A stretch of 64,000 nt of DNA from Methanolobus chelungpuianus (GTDB lineage: Archaea > Halobacteriota > Methanosarcinia > Methanosarcinales > Methanosarcinaceae): contig NZ_JTEO01000006.1 of NCBI RefSeq assembly GCF_024500045.1, positions 124,001-188,000 of the forward strand, given 5' to 3'. The position numbers and the translations under genes were made by a program. Positions 51,877-61,985 of the stretch are shown piece by piece. Below the pieces are notes generated by a model, which worked only from the letters and a program-made list of their open reading frames with translations, was not told the DNA's origin and did no database searches. Within the stretch, counting starts at the first letter, position 1, and every line of letters begins with the position of its first letter.

Positions 51877-54800
51877 TCAGAGAAGTACGGGGAAGATTAT
51901 GTGCACCCTGGTGCCCACATTCTCCTCGCTTTCTATCCAAAGCCTGCCTCCGTGATCCTCTGTGATCTTTTTGCACATACTCAACCCGATACCTGTCCCT
52001 CCGTACCTGCGGGACCTTGAGCCATCGATCTGGTAAAAGCTATCAAAGGCCTTCATGATCTTGTTTGCTGGAATACCTATACCAGTATCTTCCACGGTCA
52101 GGTGGACAGAGCCATTCTCGTTCCAGCCGGAAACAGAGACCCTGCCACCGGAAGGAGTGAACTTGAAGGCATTGTCCACAAGGTGCATGAATAACTGGGA
52201 CAGGTAATCCGTATCTCCATTTATAATACTCAGGTCAGATGGGATATCCTTGTGTAAAATAACCTTTTTATCCCTGTTCTCAAGTGATATTATCACTATG
52301 GCCTTCTCGACTATAGGCTCAAGGTGCACAGGGTTCATATCATAGGCAAACTGTTTTGCTTCAAGGGAACTCATGAAGATAAGGGATTCTATCAGCCGTT
52401 TGAGCTGTCCTGAGCTATGCATTACAGTCTCCATTGCTTTTTTCTGCTCATTACTGAGAGGGCCCAGAGTTCCGTCTGCGACAAGCTCACCAAAACCCAG
52501 AATGGGTATAAGCGGCGTTTTAAGCTCGTGACTTATATTGCAGAGGAAATTGTTCTTTAGCTCATCAAGGGACTTGAGCTCTTCATTCAGCTTTGATAGC
52601 TCTGTGTTTGCCTCCGAGAGCCTGGATGCATAGTTCCTCAGGGCACTCTCTGCATTCCTGCGCTGTATCAGTCTCCACATGCCGTGCATCAGGAGCGTAA
52701 GTTGTCTTGCGTCCGCCTGGTCGTAATCGCAGGTCTTATTGGCAACCCCTGCAAGACCTACGATCTTGTTCCCGTCTACTATGGGAACGGCCATGTAGCG
52801 TTCAATACAAATATGCCCTTCCGGGCATCCGGTCTTATGTGAATGAGGAGCATCATAGTCGTTTATTATCACAGGCTGGAGTTGCCTGATGGCATCGGCC
52901 CAGAGCCCCGACTCAGAAAGGCGGAACTCAGTATTTGAACAATCCATATTGCATTCTATAATGACATTCTCTGACCATGTGTGCATTATAAGGGACCTGG
53001 AATCTTCGCTGAGGAAGCCGATATAGCCGGTTTTGCTGCCTGTGAGCCTGATACCTTCTTCCAGTGCGAAGTCCTCTATCTCACTGACCGAGAGTTCTGT
53101 CATCTGGTTCAGTTGCTGCAGGGCCTCCAGACGCGCCTCTTCAAGCAGCAGGGCATCCTCGAACTTCTTCCTTTCCGTGAGATCATGCGCAACAATGATA
53201 ACCTCATCCGAAGTTCTGGCAAAATGGAAGTCGATGTTCCTTACAGTACCATCCTTACACACCACGTCCGAGTTCCTGACCACGCCCGCATCGTTGCTGT
53301 TGAGAATACGCTCCCACTCTTCGTGCCAGTCCTCCCTGTAAACCTCGTCCGGATAAGCATGCAGCCACCAGTCACCGATCGAAGCAATATCTTCCTTTGT
53401 ATAGCCAAAAGCCTCTATGAACCTCTTGTTACCGTACTCTATCAGGCCCTCAAGGCTTACGATCGCGATAGGCATAGGGGAGTTCTCAACAGTCTTGCGG
53501 AACTTTTCCTCGCTCTTCCTGGCGTCCTTTTCAGCATCTCTTACTGCTGTAATGTCGCGTGCCAGCTCCAGGCGCACATCACGCCCGTCAGGCCATTTGA
53601 TTATTCTGTCAGTGACGGAATAATTTCTCTTATCTGAATCATTATAATGCTCCCAGACACATGATTCGTTCCTTTTTCTCAGGATGACGGGATTGGTGCA
53701 GAAGTCACATGGACTCTCCATACCCTGAAATACCTTATAGCACATATCCCCGACAGGGTCTGTTCCGAGCTTTTCCCGGAGCTGCTTGTTCACATACAGG
53801 ATCTCATATGTTACAGGATCGGAAACATAGACCAGTTCTTCCATACTGTCAAATATGGACAGCAACTGGTCCCTCTCAGTATTAAGTGACTCAACTGCCG
53901 TTTTTTCCTGCAGGGCGGATGCGAACATCTGGGCCAGCACCTTTAACAGGCGGACCGATTCATCCGACCACTTTTTCTCCTCTCTGACCGAATCAAAGCC
54001 AATGTACCCCAGCAGGTCATTATCAATGACCATCGGAACAAGAATAAGGGACTTGATCCCCTGGGATTCCAGTATGTCTTTTTCAGACTGCGTGTATTCA
54101 GGCGTCATGGAGGCTACGGAGATGTGTACTGGCTTGAATGCAGCAAGATCCCTGATGAGCGAGGGGGCATCTGCTGTGGGCATGCTCTGAAGATTGTCTT
54201 TTTCCGGCTTTACACCGGAAGCACACCATTCATGAGTATTATGCATCAGGGACTTTCCGTCAGAGAACTGGAACACATAGCTGCGGTCGACACCGGCGAA
54301 CTCTCCTATCTTCATAAGTGCAAGGTCAATGCCGCGGTCAAGCTCTTCAGCCTTCAGGGAGAGGAATTTTGTTGATATCTCACTTATAAGGCTTTCAAAC
54401 TCAAGCTGATGCTCAAGCTGGGCCCTGTTCCTTTTTAGAGACTCAAGAGCCTGCTTTTTTTCAAATGCGATTCCCAGGAAACTGGAGAACATGTCAAGCA
54501 TTCCCTTCATCTCATTCACTGCATTGTTATCCTCATACCTGTACCCCAGAACAATGAAACCTGAAAGCTCTCCACTGGTTATGACCGGATAGGCCACGAG
54601 GGACCTTAGCTGCATGCACTTCATGAAAGCCTTCTCAGGGAATGCCTGTGCGGGGAGACCGTCAATACATGCGACTATAACTGTTCTCTCATCTGCTAAC
54701 CGGGACAGAAGCCACTTGAACTGTATTTCCTCCATGCTCCCGTTCTCATCCGGAAGACGGGTATCCTTTGGTGCGTACCACTGATGCAGAACCGCCTTTG

Positions 54801-55185
54801 ATCCGTCATTCCTTATTACCTTATAAAAAGAAGCTATGTCAGCATGGCGTATAAGAGCCAGTCTTTCAAGCGACTGCCTGATCATATCATCAGTATCTTC
54901 GGAAAAGACAAGAATGGAAGAAATGTCGAAGAAGGCTTTTTCGATCTCATTCATGTATATCGGCTTTTCAATGCCATGATCATCCGGTCTGCTCTCAGAC
55001 CGAAGCTTCCTGTCAATCCTGATCAGTTGCCAGCTGTAAACTAAAAAGAATAACATTAGAAGACTAAGCGACAGTATCCAGAACAAATGGGTGCCCAGTG
55101 TCAGCATATGCCACGATCCGATCATCATGAAGCTCAGGATGAACAAATAAATGACAGAGTCTTTCTTTCCCAGGGTCAGCTGCAT
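51877..55185 (-). CDS. Multi-domain GAF/PAS sensor histidine kinase, 1102 aa
   Basis: Two N-terminal membrane helices (about 10-50), then GAF (about 100-260), GAF (about 285-430), PAS (about 440-555), PAS (about 570-690), GAF (about 705-850), a dimerisation domain with HELKTPLIPI (about 885-894) and an HATPase with DNAFKFTPSGG and GTGIGLSM. No receiver domain. The repeated cytosolic sensor units are typical of Methanosarcinales kinases, some of which bind heme through GAF domains; CSAS or C-H heme ligands are not evident here. Convergent with the hydantoinase-family gene. Confidence 0.9.
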   Translation of the reverse strand: MQLTLGKKDSVIYLFILSFMMIGSWHMLTLGTHLFWILSLSLLMLFFLVYSWQLIRIDRKLRSESRPDDHGIEKPIYMNEIEKAFFDISSILVFSEDTDDMIRQSLERLALIRHADIASFYKVIRNDGSKAVLHQWYAPKDTRLPDENGSMEEIQFKWLLSRLADERTVIVACIDGLPAQAFPEKAFMKCMQLRSLVAYPVITSGELSGFIVLGYRYEDNNAVNEMKGMLDMFSSFLGIAFEKKQALESLKRNRAQLEHQLEFESLISEISTKFLSLKAEELDRGIDLALMKIGEFAGVDRSYVFQFSDGKSLMHNTHEWCASGVKPEKDNLQSMPTADAPSLIRDLAAFKPVHISVASMTPEYTQSEKDILESQGIKSLILVPMVIDNDLLGYIGFDSVREEKKWSDESVRLLKVLAQMFASALQEKTAVESLNTERDQLLSIFDSMEELVYVSDPVTYEILYVNKQLREKLGTDPVGDMCYKVFQGMESPCDFCTNPVILRKRNESCVWEHYNDSDKRNYSVTDRIIKWPDGRDVRLELARDITAVRDAEKDARKSEEKFRKTVENSPMPIAIVSLEGLIEYGNKRFIEAFGYTKEDIASIGDWWLHAYPDEVYREDWHEEWERILNSNDAGVVRNSDVVCKDGTVRNIDFHFARTSDEVIIVAHDLTERKKFEDALLLEEARLEALQQLNQMTELSVSEIEDFALEEGIRLTGSKTGYIGFLSEDSRSLIMHTWSENVIIECNMDCSNTEFRLSESGLWADAIRQLQPVIINDYDAPHSHKTGCPEGHICIERYMAVPIVDGNKIVGLAGVANKTCDYDQADARQLTLLMHGMWRLIQRRNAESALRNYASRLSEANTELSKLNEELKSLDELKNNFLCNISHELKTPLIPILGFGELVADGTLGPLSNEQKKAMETVMHSSGQLKRLIESLIFMSSLEAKQFAYDMNPVHLEPIVEKAIVIISLENRDKKVILHKDIPSDLSIINGDTDYLSQLFMHLVDNAFKFTPSGGRVSVSGWNENGSVHLTVEDTGIGIPANKIMKAFDSFYQIDGSRSRRYGGTGIGLSMCKKITEDHGGRLWIESEENVGTRVHIIFPVLL

Positions 55186-55513
55186 GTTATCGCCGTTTTA
55201 ACGATCGGATATGTTTTTTGTCTAGCCAGATAAGTAGAATGATAGTTAGATAGTGGTTTTTCGTAATTCTACATCAATCAGACATCACTAATAATGATAT
55301 TTAAATCCATGCGGTTATTCCGCAGCGTGCTTTTGCATGAAAATAAGAAAAAAATAAGTTGTCATCAAGTATATTTAATCGGATCTTATACTACAGCAGG
55401 ATTAGCGGAAATTGTTTATAGGAGTTGGTTCACGGAGCATTATATAAAGTTACCCGCTTGAAAAAATGAGATCATAGAAAGTGTTATAGTGCTTGGGATC
55501 CGAACATACAGGG
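55186..55513. promoter_or_regulatory. Divergent promoter region of kinase and sirtuin genes
   Basis: ATTATATAAAG at 55439-55449 is a good TATA box for the sirtuin gene, giving a leader of about 40 bases. The remaining DNA is AT-rich with no other clear feature. Confidence 0.45.
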
Positions 55514-56296
55514 ATGGACAGGTTCATTGAACTTCTCGAGGGATCAAGACACTGCGTATTCCTCAGCGGAGCAGGCATCTCAACCTTTTCAGGCATTTTC
55601 GACTTCAGAGGAAAGAACGGCATCTACAGAAGATTTGATGCTGACAGGATATTCGACATCGATCACTTCCATTCAAGTCCCGAGTACTTCTATTCACATT
55701 CCCGGGAAATGGTTTTCAGTGTTGGCGAAAAGGAGCCAAACTTCATCCACAACACACTTGCAAAGATGGAGACTGCAGGGATGATCAAGACCCTCATTAC
55801 CCAGAACATTGACATGCTGCACTGGAAAGCCGGCTCCAGGAACCTTATTGAGATCCATGGCTCTGCAAGGGAGAACACATGCCTGTCATGTGGTAAGAAA
55901 TACTCTTATGAGCATGTAGCAAAAGTGGTCAACAATGGCAGAGTACCGGAATGCGTTTCCTGCGGAGGCCTTATCAAACCCGACATAGTCTTCTTTGGAG
56001 AGATGCTTGATGAAGGAACAATAACAAAGGCTATGATCGAGAGTTCCCTCGCCGACCTGTTCGTGGTCATAGGTTCTTCACTGGTGGTGCAGCCGGCAGC
56101 CTCACTTCCCCTCTGCTCAATAAGAAACAAAGGGAAACTTGTCATAGTTAACGATATGCCAACCCCGCTGGACGAGTACGCGTACCTCCGATATAACGAC
56201 CTTGAAGATGTTTTCAGGAAACTGGAGAAACACTTCTTTAGAGGTCAATTGCAAGCCGAACAAAAAGATGAATCTAGCATTAAAGAAAAATTATGA
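55514..56296 (+). CDS. Sir2-family NAD-dependent deacylase, 260 aa
   Basis: NAD-dependent protein deacylase. GAGIST (about 18-23), FRGKNGIYR, TQNIDMLH (about 96-103), the catalytic histidine in EIHGSARENTC, and four zinc cysteines (CLSC, CVSC). C-terminal GSSLVVQPAASLP binds NAD. Likely targets chromatin protein Alba or acetyl-CoA synthetases in archaea. The serial presence of acyl-CoA synthetases nearby makes regulation by lysine acylation possible but unproven. ATG 55514 is used in place of the TTG at 55493. Confidence 0.9.
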   Translation: MDRFIELLEGSRHCVFLSGAGISTFSGIFDFRGKNGIYRRFDADRIFDIDHFHSSPEYFYSHSREMVFSVGEKEPNFIHNTLAKMETAGMIKTLITQNIDMLHWKAGSRNLIEIHGSARENTCLSCGKKYSYEHVAKVVNNGRVPECVSCGGLIKPDIVFFGEMLDEGTITKAMIESSLADLFVVIGSSLVVQPAASLPLCSIRNKGKLVIVNDMPTPLDEYAYLRYNDLEDVFRKLEKHFFRGQLQAEQKDESSIKEKL

Positions 56297-56313
56297 GATG
56301 GCTGTACGCCCTT

Positions 56314-56817
56314 TTACTCGTCATGCTGCGGATACTCAAATGAGATTTCCAGCACGCCGTTCCTGCAGGTTGACCTGGCTGAATCAGGGTCAACTCTTGC
56401 CGGCAACCTCACAAGTTTTGAATAACCCACACCATCGACCATGACATTAATCTCTACATGCATATCCGATGGACAGTACTCAATGCTATCTTCATCGGCC
56501 CCGAGATCAGCCAGCAGATACACTCTGTCACCTGTCTGCTGAACTTCGATCAAAGGATCTTGCTGCAGGATATAGAAGTCCCCTTCCTTCTCCTCTTCAT
56601 CACTCGGCTTCACAGACTTTCTCCCCTCAAACCCAAAGATCGTAGGATTCTTACCAGGCTGACTGATGATAGTGAAACCCTGAACAAGAGGCCGGTCAGC
56701 ATCATCACTGATGCTGTTTTCGAGCATACTCAGGATATGATCTATCAACTGGTCTATCGTTTCGATCTTTATTTCATTGGACTTATCGTCATTTTCATGA
56801 CGTCTTTTGTCGTCCAT
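56314..56817 (-). CDS. Hsp20/GvpH-like small heat-shock protein, 167 aa
   Basis: Acidic N-terminal segment followed by an alpha-crystallin-type domain at about residues 85-165 (VQQTGDRVYLLADLG, MHVEINVMVDG, KLVRLPARVD, CRNGVLEISF). The last motif is the Hsp20 closing strand. A stretch about residues 20-50 resembles GvpH-type proteins. Starts at ATG 56817 with GGAGATG upstream. No gas-vesicle genes are nearby, so a general chaperone role is more likely. Convergent with the sirtuin gene. Confidence 0.78.
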   Translation of the reverse strand: MDDKRRHENDDKSNEIKIETIDQLIDHILSMLENSISDDADRPLVQGFTIISQPGKNPTIFGFEGRKSVKPSDEEEKEGDFYILQQDPLIEVQQTGDRVYLLADLGADEDSIEYCPSDMHVEINVMVDGVGYSKLVRLPARVDPDSARSTCRNGVLEISFEYPQHDE

Positions 56818-57015
56818 GTATTCATCTCCATTCATATTTTCGCGTTCTTCATTTATATGACTATGCTTCCGAAACCGGGTTCGTTTTACCATATACGAAC
56901 AAGTTCTATAAAAACTAAGCGCACAGATAAAACATTTAATTCTTAGAAAAGTTTCCAATCAACTATTTATTCGTGTATTGACTTGATATGGACAACTCTT
57001 AAAAGAGGTAATATC

Positions 57016-58275
57016 ATGGTCTCAAAGGAACTGCCGTTCACTCAAGACAAAATAGCCGAGATAATAACAGAACACCCCACCCCTTTCCACCTGTATGACA
57101 AGAAGGGCATCCTGAGCAATGCAAAGGACCTGAAAGAATCTTTCAGTGTAGTGCACGGGTTCAAGGAATTCTTTGCAGTGAAAGCACTGCCAAACCCCTA
57201 CATCATGAAGATCCTCAGGAAAGAGGGGTTCGGTGCTGACTGCAGTTCAATGGCTGAGCTCCTGCTTGCAGAAAAGGCAGGTATTGTCGGAGAGGACATA
57301 ATGTTCAGTTCCAATGACACGCCTGCAGAGGAGTTCATCAAGGCCAGGGAACTCGGCGCCATAATAAACCTGGATGATATCAGCCACATAGATTTCCTTG
57401 AGAGGACCGCAGGACTGCCTGAACTTGTATGCTGCAGGTACAACCCCGGTCCGCTCAAGGAGGGAAATGCGATCATCGGAAATCCGCAGGAAGCAAAATA
57501 TGGCTTTACGCGGGAGCAGCTATTTGAAGGATACAGGATGATGAAGGAAAAGGGAGTCAGGCGGTTTGGCCTGCACACCATGGTCGCATCCAATGAGCTG
57601 AACCCGGAGTATTTTGTGGAGACTGCAAAGATACTCTTCGATCTCATCGTTGAACTTTCCAGGGAACTGGACATACGCTTTGAGTTCGTGAACCTGGGAG
57701 GAGGCATCGGTATCCCCTACAGGCCCGAGCAGCAAAGGGTTTCCTATGATGCCATAGCCACAGGAGTGCAGAAGGCCTATGATGAAAAGATAAGAGCTAA
57801 CGGGCTGCATCCTCTCCGGATATACCTCGAGTGCGGAAGAGTGATCACCGGACCATACGGATACCTTGTGACAACTGTCAGGCACCTGAAACACATATAC
57901 AAGGACTATGTGGGTACTGACGCCTCCATGGCAAACCTGATGCGTCCCGGCATCTACGGAGCATATCACCACATTACAGTACTGGGAAAAGAAAAGGAGG
58001 CAGCGACGCATATGTACGACGTCACGGGCTCCCTCTGTGAGAATAACGATAAGTTCGCCATCGACAGGAAACTGCCTGAGGTCGAGAGAGGCGATGTGCT
58101 GGTCATCCACGACACCGGCGCACACGGATATGCCATGGGATTCAACTATAATGGCAAGCTGAGATCTGCAGAGATCCTGCTGAACGAGGACGGGAGTTTT
58201 ATCCAGATCAGAAGGGCTGAAACAGTGGACGATTATTTTGCCACCCTTGACTTTGAGGGCCTTGAAAGATTCTGA
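57016..58275 (+). CDS. lysA: Diaminopimelate decarboxylase, 419 aa
   Basis: Last step of lysine synthesis: meso-diaminopimelate to lysine, PLP-dependent. The PLP lysine lies in FFAVKALPNP (about 54-63), the glycine loop is GGGIGIPY (about 221-228), ECGRVITGP replaces the common EPGR motif (about 273-281) and the substrate cysteine motif is GSLCENND (about 340-347). ATG 57016 follows AGAGGT at 57004. Fold-type III alanine racemase-like barrel plus C-terminal beta domain. EPGR to ECGR is a small oddity. Confidence 0.88.
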   Translation: MVSKELPFTQDKIAEIITEHPTPFHLYDKKGILSNAKDLKESFSVVHGFKEFFAVKALPNPYIMKILRKEGFGADCSSMAELLLAEKAGIVGEDIMFSSNDTPAEEFIKARELGAIINLDDISHIDFLERTAGLPELVCCRYNPGPLKEGNAIIGNPQEAKYGFTREQLFEGYRMMKEKGVRRFGLHTMVASNELNPEYFVETAKILFDLIVELSRELDIRFEFVNLGGGIGIPYRPEQQRVSYDAIATGVQKAYDEKIRANGLHPLRIYLECGRVITGPYGYLVTTVRHLKHIYKDYVGTDASMANLMRPGIYGAYHHITVLGKEKEAATHMYDVTGSLCENNDKFAIDRKLPEVERGDVLVIHDTGAHGYAMGFNYNGKLRSAEILLNEDGSFIQIRRAETVDDYFATLDFEGLERF

Positions 58276-58470
58276 AAGTAACCCTGCTTCTAACGGATAT
58301 AGGGATAGTATCTTTTTTAATCCTATGTCCATGATTTTTCTTCCCGTAACGAGCTCTACTGAAGGCGCTTTTTCTTCATGTTTTTTATAAAAATAGCATT
58401 TTAATTTCATAAATTATATATATGCGTCCATCAGCCACTTGGATTAATAAGAATCTCAAGTGGTGTTTCA

Positions 58471-60036
58471 ATGGCCCTGAAAAAGATAACATTGTTAGTC
58501 ATTGCATGTATCCTGCTGTCTTTTCTGGCAGTACCCGCCGTGGCAGTCCAGGAAGAGAAGGATAACGAGAAGATCCCCGTACTGATAAGTTTCAAGGGGA
58601 AGGCAAATGCCGAACTTGTGAAAGCGTACGGCGGCAATGTAAAACATGAGTACACTATCGTTCCTGCAGTCGCTGCTGAGCTTCCGCAGAAGGCAATAGA
58701 TGCCCTTTCGAAGAACCCTAACATCGACTTCATCGAACCCGACGGCCAGGCACAGATCCTTGCCGACGAGGTTCCCTGGGGGATCACCCGTATCAATGCA
58801 GTCAACGCTCAATCAAGCGGATTCACAGGCACCGGCATAAAGGTCGCAGTCCTTGACACAGGTATTGATTACACGCATCCCGACCTCATGGCCAACTATC
58901 TGGGAGGTTACGATTTCGTTAACCGTGACAACGATCCTATGGATGACCACAGCCACGGAACACATGTTGCGGGAACAGTAGCTGCGGCAAGTAATGGAAT
59001 AGGAGTGCTCGGAGCAGCGCCCCAGGCAGGACTTTACTCTGTAAAAGTCGCTGACAGTTCCGGGTACTGCTCATACAGCAACATCATAGCAGGCATAAAC
59101 TGGGCGGTCGATAACAATGCCGATGTGATCACAATGAGCCTTGGAGGCACATCATCATCATCCACGCTGCAGAGCGCATGTGACAATGCATACAGCAAAG
59201 GCGTGGTGCTTGTGGGAGCAGCCGGCAATTCAGGCGGCTCTGTTATCTACCCGGCAGCATACAGTTCTGTGATAGCAGTCTCTGCTGTGGATTCCACCAA
59301 TGCCAAAACCTCATGGTCATGCTATGGTCCCCAGATAGAGTTCGCAGCTCCCGGTGTCAGCATCAAGTCAACAATGCCCGGGGGACTCTACGGTTTCAAG
59401 AGCGGCACAAGCATGGCAACACCGCATGTCACAGGAGCCGTGGCCCTGCTGATGAGCACGGATGCTGCAGGTACAAGTTATGATGCCAACAAGAACGGCA
59501 ACTGGGACCCTGCAGAAGTTCGTTCCAGGTTGCAGAAGACCGCAACAGACCTGGGTGCCACCGGGAAGGATGATTATTACGGCTATGGACTTGTCAATGC
59601 CTACGCTGCTGTCAATGGTCTTGAGAATGCACCGGCAGGAGAAAGTACACCGGTCCCGGATACGTCATTAGATACAGAACCGGTAATTGTGCCAGATGCG
59701 ACCACTGAGAACAAGATCTTTGTTGGAAGCCTCACAGCGGTAAAAGATTCCTCCCTTAAGGGGAAGAACACTTTTGGCTGGGCTGTGTTCACTGTAAAGG
59801 TAGTAGATTCCAGTGGCAAGGCTATCCCTGGGGCAAGTGTGAACGGAAGCTGGAGCGGACTGACAAGCGGGACCGTCTCAGGAGTTACAGATGCTGGCGG
59901 TGTTGTGAAATTCACATCATCACAGGTAAAGAGTCCGGCAGGTACATTTACATTCACGGTAAATGAGGTCGCATGCAGCGGATACGTGTATGATCCGTCA
60001 CAGAATGTACTTTCAACCCTTAGCGTAACGTTTTAA
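58471..60036 (+). CDS. Secreted subtilisin-like serine protease (S8), 521 aa
   Basis: Signal peptide (residues 1-25), I9-type propeptide (about 32-100), then the catalytic domain with Asp in VLDTGIDYTHPD (about 129-140), His in HSHGTHVAGT (about 162-171) and Ser in GTSMATPH (about 315-322). A C-terminal Ig-like domain (about 425-521) follows a short proline/threonine linker. Exported protease, perhaps for protein nutrient use or surface turnover. A broken copy of the catalytic half follows at 60195. Confidence 0.93.
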   Translation: MALKKITLLVIACILLSFLAVPAVAVQEEKDNEKIPVLISFKGKANAELVKAYGGNVKHEYTIVPAVAAELPQKAIDALSKNPNIDFIEPDGQAQILADEVPWGITRINAVNAQSSGFTGTGIKVAVLDTGIDYTHPDLMANYLGGYDFVNRDNDPMDDHSHGTHVAGTVAAASNGIGVLGAAPQAGLYSVKVADSSGYCSYSNIIAGINWAVDNNADVITMSLGGTSSSSTLQSACDNAYSKGVVLVGAAGNSGGSVIYPAAYSSVIAVSAVDSTNAKTSWSCYGPQIEFAAPGVSIKSTMPGGLYGFKSGTSMATPHVTGAVALLMSTDAAGTSYDANKNGNWDPAEVRSRLQKTATDLGATGKDDYYGYGLVNAYAAVNGLENAPAGESTPVPDTSLDTEPVIVPDATTENKIFVGSLTAVKDSSLKGKNTFGWAVFTVKVVDSSGKAIPGASVNGSWSGLTSGTVSGVTDAGGVVKFTSSQVKSPAGTFTFTVNEVACSGYVYDPSQNVLSTLSVTF

Positions 60037-60194
60037 AGTGGATTTTAGGAGCGGACCTTGCCAGACAGGGTGCGCTCATTATTTTTATTTGGCTGTATAC
60101 ATATTATTTACTACTATGTTCATTTTTAAGTCATTCAGATGAACATGCAGTAAAAAAGCCAGGCGCCCAGGATAAGATAAAATGCCTGCTTGCC

Positions 60195-60579
60195 CTGTAT
60201 AGGCAGCATACAGCTCGGTCATAGCTGCCTCTGCTGTGGATTCCACCAACACCGAAATCTCATGGCCATGCTATGATCCACAGGCTGAGCTTGCAGCACC
60301 AGGCATCGGCTTCAAGTCAACAGTGCCCGGGGACTCCACGGTTTCAAGAGAGGCACAAGCATGGCGACACCGCATGTCACAGGAGCCGTGGCCCTGCTGA
60401 TGAGCACGAATGCAGCAGGCACCATATGATACCAGCAAGAACGGTAAATGGGACCCTGCAGAGCTTCGTTCCCGGCTGCAGAAGACTGCAATCGGCCTGG
60501 CTGCCAAGAAAAGGCTAACTGCTACGGCTATGGCCTCGTGAACTCCAATGCGGTTGTGAGCGGACTTAAAGCCTCATAA
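60195..60579 (+). pseudogene. Truncated, frameshifted copy of the subtilase gene
   Basis: The sequence from about 60195 matches 59247-59630 of the intact gene, including the segments for SAVDSTN, the oxyanion/serine region SMATPHVTGAVALLMS and YGYGLVN. Single-base gains and losses near 60335, 60425 and 60515 break the frame and the first two thirds of the gene are gone. It is a decayed tandem duplicate. Confidence 0.88.
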
Positions 60580-60737
60580 CGCCAATCCTTTAACAGATCA
60601 GAAGTAAGGATGCATCCGTAAGGAATACTCCTGTTTTAGTTCATTTTAAGCTGAATATCAGTTTTCATCTATAAGCTACGCAAAACAGAAACCTATGTTT
60701 TTAATCCCATGTATCCTAATGCATGTAAAGGGATAAT

Positions 60738-61130
60738 ATGCAAGTGAATACCAGCAAACGCACGGAACTCATTGATATAACCGGTAATGTGAAAAGGCAT
60801 GTCACTGAGAGCGGAGTTAAGAACGGCATCTGCATTGTCAGCACAATGCATACGACCACTGCAATATTCATAAATGAAAATGAACAGGGTCTCGTTGCGG
60901 ATATCCTGTCAGTGCTGGAGAAGATCATCCCCGAAGGAGCAGGCTATCAGCATGACAGGATAGACAACAATGCCGCTGCACATCTCAGAGCCGTGATGCT
61001 GGGAAACAGTGAAAGTATCCCCGTCAGGGATGGAAGGCTTGTGCTGGGAACCTGGCAGAGCGTTTTTCTTGCTGAACTGGACGGCCCCAGGAAAAGGAAT
61101 ATAGATATCACCGTGATCGGCAGGAATTAA
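60738..61130 (+). CDS. YjbQ/UPF0047 family protein, 130 aa
   Basis: Small beta-rich trimeric family, with weak thiamine-phosphate synthase activity reported for some members. Motifs: STMHTTTAIFINEN (about 34-47), YQHDRIDNNAAAHLRAVMLG (about 74-93) and LGTWQSVFLAELDGPR. The histidines in HTT, HDR and HLR form the metal site. Follows the subtilase remnant; no operon. Confidence 0.9.
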   Translation: MQVNTSKRTELIDITGNVKRHVTESGVKNGICIVSTMHTTTAIFINENEQGLVADILSVLEKIIPEGAGYQHDRIDNNAAAHLRAVMLGNSESIPVRDGRLVLGTWQSVFLAELDGPRKRNIDITVIGRN

Positions 61131-61186
61131 TGTAGCCGTGGCAAACAAATCAAAAATAAATTCATAAAGCAGGCATTAAAGCCTGC

Positions 61187-61369
61187 TCATTCGGAAGGTG
61201 CATAGAAACATCTTTTCGGCGAGCATATGGTACCGGCATCTTTCATGAACTTCAATGCCTTGCTTACCTCTTTGCTGTCTATGCCGGTCATCTCGACAAT
61301 ATCTCCTGGCCGGAGTGGTTTTCCTGCACTTTTCAATGCCTCAAGGACTTTTTCTTCATTCTGGGTCAT
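61187..61369 (-). CDS. Small winged-helix regulator, 60 aa
   Basis: A 60-residue protein made of one HTH (RPGDIVEMTGIDSKEVSKAL, about residues 20-39) and a short wing (AGTICSPKRCFYAP). It is compact but complete. Target unknown; placed between YjbQ and HIT genes. Confidence 0.72.
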   Translation of the reverse strand: MTQNEEKVLEALKSAGKPLRPGDIVEMTGIDSKEVSKALKFMKDAGTICSPKRCFYAPSE

Positions 61370-61446
61370 TTTTTCCCTCTTTCATTTTTCTGTGATACCT
61401 TATTGTCTGAAGTCACTGTTGTAAGTCAATAATCTGAAATTTGTCC

Positions 61447-61860
61447 TCAGAAAGCCTTTTTGATAATATCGGCCAGCTCCCCTAGATTGCCTGTATCAGG
61501 ATGCTGGTTCACTATAGTGTGCATGGAACCGCCCTTATCATTCACTCTTCTTGGGATTATGTGCACATGCACATGAGGCACGCTCTGGCCTGCGACCTCT
61601 CCGTTGTTGAGGCCGATATTCGATCCTGGGACATCCAGCGCCTCCTCCACTGCCCTGGCTACCTTGCTCACAGAGGCAAAAAGAGAGGACACCTCTGCCT
61701 CACTCATTTCTGTGAACCGCATGGAATGTTTTTTAGGAAGGACTATGGTATGCCCTTCGGAAGTGGGATAGATATCCAGAAAAGCATATACAGCGTCATC
61801 TTCATAGATCTTGTATGAAGGCACTTCACCTGAAACGATCTTACAGAACAGACAATCCAT
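61447..61860 (-). CDS. HIT-family nucleotide hydrolase, 137 aa
   Basis: Histidine triad protein, Hint type: zinc-type CLFCKI at residues 3-8, and HVHVHIIPR (about 96-104) with the catalytic HxHxH. Hydrolyses AMP-lysine or other phosphoramidates. ATG 61860 is chosen since GGTGAT lies just upstream, giving MDCLFCK as the usual start. Confidence 0.92.
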   Translation of the reverse strand: MDCLFCKIVSGEVPSYKIYEDDAVYAFLDIYPTSEGHTIVLPKKHSMRFTEMSEAEVSSLFASVSKVARAVEEALDVPGSNIGLNNGEVAGQSVPHVHVHIIPRRVNDKGGSMHTIVNQHPDTGNLGELADIIKKAF

Positions 61861-61985
61861 GAACATCACCTGTAGGAACTTAGATATACGGTTATTTATT
61901 GATTCTGATTGGAAGTTCCGTACATAAGTTTCTATTTATATGGACATGGTCTTATAGTATTCATGCGTAGGTTCTATTGATAGGC

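Noticed and set aside
56314-56817. Gas vesicle cluster
   Set aside because: Only the Hsp20-like domain is present; no GvpA, GvpF or other gas-vesicle genes occur around it.
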